DNA of 64,000 nt from Linanthus parryae (taxonomy: Eukaryota; Streptophyta; Magnoliopsida; Ericales; Polemoniaceae). Position numbers and translations under genes: made by a program. The stretch lies in contig JALGPY010000001.1 of assembly GCA_023055425.1 (NCBI GenBank), positions 116,665,057-116,729,056 of the forward strand. The letters run 5' to 3'. Below are positions 55,688-64,000 of this stretch, one piece after another; the first letter of the stretch is position 1, and each line of letters starts with the position of its first letter. Below the pieces are notes generated by a model. The model did not search any database. It had not been told where the DNA came from and saw only the letters and a list, made by a program, of their open reading frames with translations.

Positions 55688-58600
55688 ATGGTTGATTTGC
55701 CACGAGGATTGAAGTTCTTGATCTCCAATTTGAACTCCTTAGTTCAAATCAAGCTTGACAGTAGCAATTATTTAATATGGCGTGCTCAAATGCATGCTGT
55801 TTTTGCAGCGAATGGTGTTCTTGACCACATCGAAGTTCCGGCTCTGTCTTCGTCGTCTTCTGACCGATCTGATTGTTCTTCGGTGGATTCAGTATATTCC
55901 GAGTGGAAAATCGTTGATCAACATCTGCGAACATGTTTGATTGCTTCAATTTCTCCGGCGATTCTTCCAATCGTTCTTCATCTTCTATCTGCTGTTCATA
56001 TCTGGAGTCATCTTCAACAGCGTTTTACTTCGCTCTCTCGCTCTCATATTCAACAATTGAAGTCTAGACTCTGGTCTCTCTGTAAAGGATCTCAATCTGT
56101 GACTGCCTATCTTGATTCTGTTAAGAAAATCGTCGATCAGTTGCTTCAGGTAAACGAGTCAATTTCTAATGAAGATCTTATGCTCTACATTATGCGAGGC
56201 TTACCTAAAGAGTATGATGTCTTTCGTGCTACAATTCGCATCCATAATACTACAATTGCTTTGGCTGATTTTCAAAACTTATTGTTAAATGAGGAACTTC
56301 ATGTGGCTACTAGCTGTAAGCCTCAGAATGTTGATGTTGTTACTGCATATCAAGCTACAAAATCATATTGACCTCAAATTAGGAACAAACCTGCATTCCA
56401 TAAGCTAAATCAGGTTATCCTAATTCTAGCTATAGTTCTTCCAATCCTGGTTATAATGGCAGGCCATTATTTAGACTTCTTGGTTCTGAAGCTAGACCTG
56501 ATCCAAACACCTTAGTGTGTCAGATTTGTAACAGAACAAGGCATACTGCATTGGATTGTTGGTATAGGTTGGACACTACAAAGTATCAGAGTAAAAGGAA
56601 TTTCAAGCAAGCTCATCTTGCTTTTGGTAATTCTGGTATTGGCATTGATGCTCCTTCTCACAATGGTAGCTCTTCTGTCCATGGAATGATTGGTCCCGGT
56701 TCTGCATCTCCTTATCCTGGTTATGGTGCTGCTTATATGTCTCAAGCTCAGGATGCTATCTCTACTTCTGGTTTCAATACTCCCAATTACTCTAAGTCCA
56801 TGTCCTGGTGTGTGGACACAGGGGCCACAAATCATCTTACCAATTATCTTCAGCAACTACAACTTACTCAACCATACAATGACAATGACTCTATTATGGT
56901 TGGTAATGGTGCAGGCATGTCTATAAACAACATTGGTCAGGGTGAGATAATCTTATCCTCTTGAAAGTACCCTTTACTGCATTCTAATTCTCTTGTATCA
57001 AATTTGCTGTCTGTGTCTCAATTTACTAAATATCATGATTTTTATATCAAATTTAAATCTAGTGGATTTGTCATACAAAACAATTCCACCAAGAGAATCC
57101 TATTCAAGGGCCCTTGTAAGCAAGGACTCTATCTTCAACCAGCTTTAAATCCTGCTGCTGACAATCATGTTTCTTCTCCGACTGCTTTATCTACAAATCT
57201 TGCTACACAGACATGTACTGTTCCTACAGTCTGGCATTATAGGCTAGGCCATCCTTCAGCTGAGGTCTACAATGTGTTAGCATCTCATTTCAATGTTCCT
57301 TCTCATTCAAAGCTCTGTGTATGTGAAGCTTGTGCAGTTAGCAAGAGTCGCAAACTTCCTTTTTCTTTGTCTAAATCAAAGTCTACTGTCCCATTTGCAC
57401 TTATACATTCTGATATTTGGGGTCCTGCCCCTGTACCCTCCTTTGAAGGATTTGTCTATTACATTTTATTTGTGGATGATTTTACTAAATTTTGCTGGCT
57501 GTATCCTTTGCATTACAAGTCCCAAGCCTATTCTGCTTATTGTCATTTTATTGCACTTGTGTCTACTCAATTTCACACTAAAGTCCGGGTGTTCAGAACT
57601 GCTAATGGTTCAGAATACATTAATCACAATTTTGGTCTATTTCTTCAACAAGAAGGGACCATTCATGAAACATCCTGTCCACATACTCCTGAACAAAATT
57701 GGAGAGTGGAAAGGAAACACAAACATATTGTTGAAATCTCTATTGCTCTTTTGTCTCATTCTCATATGCCTTCTACTTTTTGACTTGAAGCCATTGTTAC
57801 TGCAAATTTTTTGATTAACAGAATGCCAAAAAGAAGTTTGTCTTTTCAATCTCATTTTCACAAATTATATGGTGTTGCTCCCAATTACTCTAGCTTTAAA
57901 ACTTTTGGATGTTTGTGTTTTCCATGGTTAAAACCATATAACAAACATAAACTTCAACCAAAATCCTCTAAATGTCTCTTTCTTGGCTATTGTTTCTCTT
58001 CCAAAGGTTTTAGATGTTATGATCTCACATCTCACAAAGTCTACATATCCAAGCATGTTCAATTCTTTGAACACATTTTCCCCTTTCAAAACTTATCAAG
58101 TTCTCCTCCTGATTTACCTATTTCTCCTACTCACAAAGCTTTGTTTACTCCCATATTCACACCTATTGTTACAAATAACCCTTCCTTACCTACTACCATT
58201 ACCTCCTTTGTGCCACCTGTCACTCAAGTCTCTTCCCCACCAGTCTATAGTTCTTCTCCAACTTCTTCTTCTGCTACACCATTTGTTCAGTCTTCTCATT
58301 CCTCTCCTAGCCTACCTCCTATTCAAACTCCAAGATACATAACTAGGTCTCAAACTGGTAGTCTTAAACCCAACCCTAAATATGCACACTCTGTTACCAA
58401 GAGTAAGATTACTCCTACCAATGTTTTACTTGTTGAACCAAAAACATGTCATGAAGCTTTAACCATCCCAGAATGGAAACAAGCAATGACTGAAGAATAT
58501 CAAGCTTTGGTGAGACAAGGTACCTGGGAACTAGTTTATTTGCCTCCTCATAGACATGCCATTGGTTGCAAATGTGTGTTTAGAGTCAAACAAAATTCAT

Positions 58601-59898
58601 ATGGTTCCTTAGCCAGATATAAAGCTAGACTAGTAGCTAAGGGGTTTTTGCAGCATTATGGAGTTGAATTTACAGAGACTTTCAGTCCTGTAGCAAAACA
58701 ACCCACCATTAAACTGGTTATTAGTCTAGCTATTCATCAAAAATGGTCCATAAGACAATTGGATGTCTAAAATGCCTTTCTCCATGGAAAGTTAGAAGAA
58801 GAAGTCTACATGGATTAACCAGCTGGCTTTGTTGATCTCAAACATCCAAATCTTGTGTGCAAATTTAAAAAGTCATTGTATGGGCTTAAGCAAGCACCTA
58901 GGTCTTGGTATACATTACTTGCTTCATTTCTGAATGACCATGGGTTTAAGTCAAGCTTGGCTGATTCATCTCTGTTTGTTAAGCATCACAAAGGTCACTC
59001 TTTAGTCATTCTTGTATATGTTGATGACATTATGGTGTGTGGAAGCTCAGGACAACTAGTTCAAAAGTGTATCAGAACTTAAAGTTCTAGGTTTGATATG
59101 AAGGATCTAAGTCCTCTGTCTTATTTTATGGGGATTGAAGTCATACATACCAGTGAAGGTGGTCTTCTCCTGCATCAAACTAAGTATGCACATGAGCTAC
59201 TCAATAAATCAGGGATGGCTGATTGCAAATCTTCTGTCTCTCGAGTGGCTTCCAAAACAAAGCAAGAAGATTTGACATTGTTTTGTGATCCAGCCTTCTA
59301 CAGAAGTATTGTGGGTGGTTTACAGTATTTAACTCTAACTAGACCTGACATTCAATATGCAGTTAACACTGTTTGTCAGTTTCTTCATAACCCTACAAAT
59401 GGACACTTTCAGTTAGTCAAGAGAATTTTAAGGTATATCAAGGGAACTTGTGATTTTGGTCTTCATTTCTCTCCAAGTGAATTCAAATTGCAAGCCTTCT
59501 CAGATGCTGACTGGGCAGGCGATCCTATTAAAAGAAGGTCTACTACAGGATATGGTGTCTTTTTGGGCCCAATCTCATCTCTTGGTCTTCCAGAAAGCAT
59601 AACACAGTTAGCAGAAGCTCTACTGAAGCTGAGTACAGAGCTTTGGATTCTGTAGCATCACAAATCAAATGGCTTGGCTATTTGTTGAGAGATTTGCAGA
59701 TTTATGTTGCACAACCAATTCTATGGTGTGATAATCATTCAGCAATAGCTCTAGCATCTAATCCAGTCTTCCATGCCAGGGCTAAGCATATAGAACTGGA
59801 CTATCACTATGTGAGAGAGCAAGTTCTTGCTAAAGCTGTTCAAATCAGGTACATCTCATCTAAAGAACAATCAACTGATATTTTTCTAAAGGCATGTT
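55688..59898 (+). pseudogene. gag-pol: Copia gag-pol relic
   Basis: Gag (55688-56371; the first ATG is 55688) has the copia gag core (KLDSSNYLIWRAQMHAV) and ends at TGA. A CCHC knuckle CQICNRTRHTALDC starts near 56518. The protease motif is WCVDTGATNHL near 56809. A stop follows at 56962. GAG-pre-integrase (WHYRLGHPS) and integrase come next (HSDIWGP intact; the second acidic site reads RTANGSEY instead of Asp). Stop at 57781. RT has WKQAMTEEY, ARLVAKGF and YVDDIMV, with stops near 58768, 58815 and 59080. RNase H (SDADWAGD) is frameshifted near 59600 and ends with DNHSAIALASNPVFHARAKH. Confidence 0.93.
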
Positions 59899-60074
59899 AA
59901 ATCATCAGTTTCTGTATCTGAGGGACAAGTTGAGAGTGATCTCTGCACAGAGTATGAAGACTTGACTCTGTATAATGAGCTAAAATGGTGCTCTGTTTTA
60001 CTTTTGTTATGCTCTGTTTTTCTGTTAGTCATACTCTGTTTTAGCAAAGCTAGAGAGTTTAGTTTCAGAGGGGA

Positions 60075-60227
60075 TGTTAAGGACTAAATAGAAGTCTTTG
60101 TAAAAGAGTAGGGGTCATTGTGTAGTTACTATTAAGTCTGGTTAAGAGGTTGTTAGTTATAGCTTAGTTTCATATAAATGTAATGAATTGCTAAGTGTTC
60201 ATTAATGAGAATTAACAGAAGTTATCA
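60075..60227 (+). repeat. 3' LTR of the copia element (153 bp)
   Basis: TGTTAAGGAC ... GTTATCA, preceded by the purine tract AGAGGGGA (60067-60074) and followed by the ATGGT duplication. Confidence 0.92.
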
Positions 60228-60780
60228 ATGGTGATTAAGATGTTCCAATCGATGTCGTTGGTGTTAAATTGGGTATGGGATTCGAATGGTCTTGGTAGGT
60301 GTTTGGAAGTATGTTTTGGTTGAATTGATTCATAGCAAGATCGGTTGTTGGTTCTGGGTGGTGTCTTCTGTTTGCTTTTTTCTTGTTGCTTCCTCGTCCT
60401 TTGTTCTACCTTTGTTGATAGTGTAATTGTATGACTGTGGTGGTGAATTTAATGGTGGGAAATTTTGTTTCTTGATGTTCATAATAGATGGAAAGTGATT
60501 TAGAGACAGAAGATTAGAATAGGGGGTTAGGGGGTTCCTGATGGTGAATTCGATTTTGAACCATGTCATTAATTTTGAGATACAATTGAACACCAAGAGG
60601 TTAGATTTGCCATTATTGTTGTTGTTAGGCTGTAATCCGGGTATAGAACACCATGCACAGAACAAGAACACCAAGAAATTAACACAGAGAACACAGAAAA
60701 AACAGGGGCAAAATTATCATAAAAGTGACTTCATGGACTGAACTTAACAGAAGGGTGCCAAGTGTCCTGCCATTTTTCTG
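60228..60780. other. Right internal part of the MULE-like element
   Basis: AT-rich; a short segment (60645-60720, AACAAGAACACCAAGAA...) resembles 47660-47700 of the Pack-MULE at 47451-48799. No gene. Confidence 0.5.
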
Positions 60781-61131
60781 TTAAAGGGTGCCATGATGTA
60801 TTGTTCAAACGTAAAGGGACTAAAGTGTCTTTTCACTAAAAAATAGGGGTGGAAAATGTCTTTTACCCATAAATTTCAGATTGACCACATCACTAGAAAA
60901 TGTAAATCGAATACAGTAGTGTCTTCTCCTTTTCCCTGTAAGTGGATTTGAGAAAGAGAATTTAAAATAGTCTTCTCGTGTTCCATGTAAAGTGGCTTTG
61001 AGTAAAGGGAATTTAAGCATACGTATGTGTGATGATTAAAATAAGTTACAACTTATAATATTCTTTTTTCTTTCTTTATGCAGGTGTCAAATATTAGAGA
61101 AATTATTCCATAAACTTTGTGCTGCTTACAA

Positions 61132-63138
61132 ATGGAGCTTGAAATTCAACACTTTACTCATCCAGAACATCCATTGATCCGCGTAGATTTGAGAGATACT
61201 GAAATAAAAGGTCGCATTGAGATACAAAAAGGTATTAAGCGAGAAGAAATGAGACGTGAATATTATCATCTTGAATTAGAGGAATTTAAAGATGATTTAG
61301 TAAGATGTATTTTATGCCGTAACAAGATGTTGGAGTCATCATATAGCTGCATCAGTTGTGATGTTCACATTCATATGTTGTGTGCCAAGTTACCTACAGA
61401 GATGATGCACCCCAAACATATTGAGCATCCCCTTACCCTTACTAGAATGCCTTTGAAACTACTAAGGTAAATTAGCTAAAATTTGATTTTTTAACAGAAT
61501 GTTTGAAATCATTATCTGTATATTGATATTATACATAACTTATAAGAGTGTCTTTAGGTCATCGATGGAAAAAATCAGTGTGGAAGGACACTACCGTTGC
61601 GATATTTGCCTTGAAGAAAAATCTGGATTCAGCTACCGCTGTCGTCCTTGTGATTTCAATGTTGATGTGAGATGTGCCTCTGAATCAAAAGAAATCGATC
61701 ACAAAGGGCACGAACACCCGCTACAGCCCTTCGTGAACACAGCCTTGTTCAAGTGCCACGCATGTGGCACGCGACACCCAGAAGGCGTCTCATACAAGTG
61801 TAGCACATGTGCCTTTTGGGTTCACGAAGAATGTGCTGCATTACCCATGACCATCAAATACAATAATCACGTCCACCTTCTCTCCCTTGTTGTCAGACCA
61901 CTTCCAATATTTCGGGATACTAAATTGATGTGCATACTTTGTGATGTACATATATCAAAGGAGCCGCGCTGGCGTTGGTGTTACGAGTGTAAAGGTTGCA
62001 GCCACCATGTTCATGTCAACTGCTTAGTTGCATTACTACATGTAGAGTAAGTAATAAAATACATAATCTCTAGCTAGTATGTCCTGCATTAATTAGTAAC
62101 ATACTAACTAACTTATAATTCGTCATATATACAACACGCAGGAGAAACAGGAGATATGAAGTGGATGATGAAATTGATTTGTCTAAAGTCTTTCACTTGC
62201 CAGAATCGTTTCAATATGCCCATCTTATTGGCCAGGTGATCAAGCATATAATTACCCACTACTCCAGCGAGGATATGGTGGTTAGCCGGGTTGATGATCA
62301 GTCGCCACTAATTTCTCATTTCAGTCACCAACATCCTTTAACTCCTACGATTTGGAGGAAGGCGCCAAAAAACAAAAACAACATCAACGACAAAGGTAAG
62401 GAGATGAAGAAGGACGACGAACAACTAACAATAATATGCAATGCATGTGTGTTGCCTATATCAACGCCACAAGTGTATTATAGTTGCAGTGTAAGCAATA
62501 ACTACTTTCTCCACGAGTGGTGCGCCCAGCTACCCAAAGTGTTGCAACACCCTATCTATCCGGAGACCACACTCACTCTCGGGCGGGACCCTAAGGACGA
62601 AGATGATAATGTAATTAGTGATTGTCAATCATGTGGTTGCTTCACCAACGGTTATACCTACCGCACTGGATATGACGGTTTCGAATATGGTTATGAGATG
62701 GATATCAGATGCCTTTGTTTACCTCGTGCTATCTCGCACAAATATCACAATCACCCTCTCAAACTCTTATCGAGCTGCTATGCCCAAGGGTGCGTTGCAT
62801 GCCCTCGTTCAAGAGGATTTGAATTGGCATATGGGTGCAAGCAGTGTTGCTTTTATTTACATTCTAGTTGCGCCCTTCAACCAATTACGGTTGTGCACAG
62901 GTATGACAAACATCATCATTTTACCCTAATCGATTATCGCATCGAAGGCGGCCCAGATGAGTATGTTTGTGAATTCTGTGAGGAACACATAGACCCGCAA
63001 TGGTGGTTTTATCACTGTTTACCGTGTGACTTGTCTGCTTGTGTTGGTTGCATCTTTGAAGGGAGAAGTCGAATGTATTATATAAATCCCAGTGTCCACC
63101 AAAGTTCACCATCACCCCCTCTGTTATGTTCCAATTGA
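61132..63138 (+). CDS. DC1 (Cys/His-rich C1) domain protein, three coding exons
   Basis: Exons: ATG 61132-61466, 61558-62046, 62142-63138. Both introns are GT-AG and phase 2. The protein has 606 residues. About eight DC1-type zinc-binding units are visible, each HP..HPL, CxxC, then CxxCxFxxHxxC. Examples are CILCRNKMLESSYSC, CDICLEEKSGFSYRC, CHACGTRHPEGVSYKC and CEFCEEHIDPQWWFYHC. A basic linker (KNKNNINDKGKEMKK) separates units four and five. DC1 proteins form large plant families thought to bind zinc and perhaps diacylglycerol-like lipids and to act in stress or hormone signalling; no specific role can be read here. The final unit is broken by frameshifts after 63095, so the gene may be a recent pseudogene or encode a shortened protein. 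Confidence 0.85.
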
Positions 63139-63294
63139 TCGTAAAAACGAGAATTCTTTCTGTCAAATGTGTGGCAAATATTTTTACCATAAGTATATTC
63201 CAATGGACAAAAGGACCGGCATGCCCTTCAATGCGTACAATGTAACACCATTTTCCACATTATAACGTGTGCCAACACTGGTTTCAAGGACTAA
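63099..63294 (+). pseudogene. Frameshifted last DC1 unit of the gene
   Basis: After the in-frame stop at 63136-63138 a second frame reads HHHPL then NENSFCQMCGKYFYHKYIPM, and from about 63212 a third frame reads LQCVQCNTIFHIITC and ends in TAA at 63292-63294. Together these make a typical DC1 C-terminus in three frames, implying two small indels. Sequencing error is possible. Confidence 0.7.
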
Positions 63295-63437
63295 TTTCTT
63301 CTGGCTCTGCAGAGGGAACCAAGCTACTTATAACTCTTGTTTCTAGAAATTTCTCGAGTGTTTAATTATTTACCTCTTTTCCCTCTAATTTATCTTTATC
63401 TATCTATACTACTCTGAAGGGCAGGAAGGATCTAACA
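63295..63437 (+). other. 3' flank of the DC1 gene
   Basis: T-rich, AT-rich sequence suited to a 3' UTR, ending at the copia LTR. Nothing else is seen. Confidence 0.5.
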
Positions 63438-63885
63438 TGTTCAGATCTACAACATGAATTAAAGCGGAATATTCATGTGTTTACCTTGTCTTCCTTAGCT
63501 CCTTAATGCAGCGGATGATCGTTGTGTTGCTTGCTTTCACGCGCCTCCTCTTTGATCTTGCTCCCACCAATCTAGTGTGAATCTCGAGGACGAACACTGA
63601 TTTCCACACCACGTTCCACCTCCTTGGATGAAGTTGGAGAGAGACTAGGGTTCTCTACAACTAGTATGTATCTAGACAGAATAACTTTACTGTGTAGAAT
63701 AGCTCTATATAATATGTAGGAGGCTGCCTCCTTATATAGGCAAAACTTCTCCTAAGTTTGCACATAAACCCCTAGGGTTTGAGCCTTAGCTACTAACCCC
63801 TCTAGTTTGTGCATTAGTGCAACTAACCCCATAAGGTTATGATAATTGCATTGGGCACCCCACATGGGCGCACCAATTGCTAACA
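63438..63885 (-). repeat. 3' LTR of a minus-strand copia-type element running off the window
   Basis: On the minus strand it begins TGTTAGCAATTGG and ends near GATCTGAACA. Just before it on that strand is GAGTGGGAGA, the usual copia purine tract (63886-63900). A TATA box candidate TATATAAGG lies near 63732 on the minus strand. The internal region should continue rightward past 64000. The far LTR edge is chosen by TG/CA ends and is less certain. Confidence 0.65.
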
Positions 63886-64000
63886 TCTCCCACTCGCACA
63901 GTGGGGTTGCACAATTCATCTAGTCTCTATCAATCTCCAACTTTCTATCATCTACAAAAGAGTATTGTGTGGCCGTGGCGTGTGACCGGTGAGAGTACCT
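63886..64000 (-). mobile_element. Start of the internal region of the minus-strand copia element
   Basis: Begins with the purine tract GTGCGAGTGGGAGA next to the LTR. The remaining hundred bases hold no readable domain. Confidence 0.4.

Larger units (their letters stand above)
55319..60227 (+). mobile_element. Degenerate Ty1/copia retrotransposon (4.9 kb) inside the MULE-like element
   Basis: The 3' LTR is 153 bases (60075-60227). The 5' LTR is 294 bases because of an internal tandem duplication. Target duplication ATGGT is exact (55314-55318, 60228-60232). A tRNA-iMet primer site and AGAGGGGA purine tract are present. The gag-pol order is protease, integrase, RT, RNase H, as in copia, but several stops and a frameshift break it. 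Confidence 0.95.
54521..60868. mobile_element. MULE-like element split by a copia insertion
   Basis: The left end AGGTAAAAGAC and the inverted right end GGGTAAAAGAC start inverted repeats of about 90 bases sharing GTGAAAAGACACTTTRGTCC. Flanks ATTAATTTC (54512-54520) and ATAAATTTC (60869-60877) match at 8 of 9. Without the copia the element is about 1.44 kb. Its left part has a TC-rich leader followed by a Pro-rich frame (54788-55108), like a captured 5' gene end, so this is another Pack-MULE candidate. No transposase. Confidence 0.8.

Overview
This is nuclear DNA of a flowering plant, probably a eudicot. It is AT-rich, has long introns, carries a multi-DC1-domain gene of a type abundant in eudicots, and is packed with plant LTR retrotransposons and TIR DNA transposons. 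I see no bacterial or organellar genes. The only convincing host gene is the DC1 gene at the right end (coding 61132-63138, with a likely 5' leader exon near 51268-51424). Most of the rest is nested mobile DNA. I could run no searches, so family names rest on motifs I can read.

Layout. 1-14179 is a Tat-lineage Ty3/gypsy retrotransposon on the minus strand (copy A), cut by the window start just inside its missing LTR. 14414-46594 is bounded by CACTA-type termini (CACTACTRGAAA) with a matching 3-bp AGA duplication. It is a small CACTA element with gene-like pieces, blown up to 32 kb by three nested LTR elements: a non-coding element with 3-kb LTRs (16015-23901), a 5'-truncated chromovirus (about 24320-29711), and a complete second Tat element (copy B, 30689-46187, duplication CTTAG, LTRs differing at one base in 626). 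To the right lie three elements that begin GGGTAAAAGAC or a close variant (46752-47163, 47451-48799, 54521-60868), the last split by a degenerate copia (55319-60227). There are also a hAT element with a perfect 8-bp duplication (48955-50227), two MITEs, a LINE-like retroposon, a solo LTR, the DC1 gene, and the LTR of another copia running off the right end.

The most interesting system is in the two Tat elements. Gag-protease-RT-RNase H-integrase read on the minus strand. The opposite strand, between the PPT-side LTR and the pol terminus, holds a separate gene of six exons. Its five introns all have GT-AG ends and sit at equivalent places in the two copies (phases 0,1,1,1,1). Joined, the exons stay open for 1,308 codons in A and 1,297 in B. 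This gene is intact in copy A although A's gag-pol has several stops and frameshifts. In a 33-codon stretch I compared, 10 codon differences are synonymous and 4 are not. The product has a region resembling the plant mobile domain, a charged nuclear-type middle and a C-terminal coiled coil. Downstream of it both copies have a second TATA box and hypervariable tandem repeats (54 bp in A; 55 bp arranged as 110-bp dimers in B).
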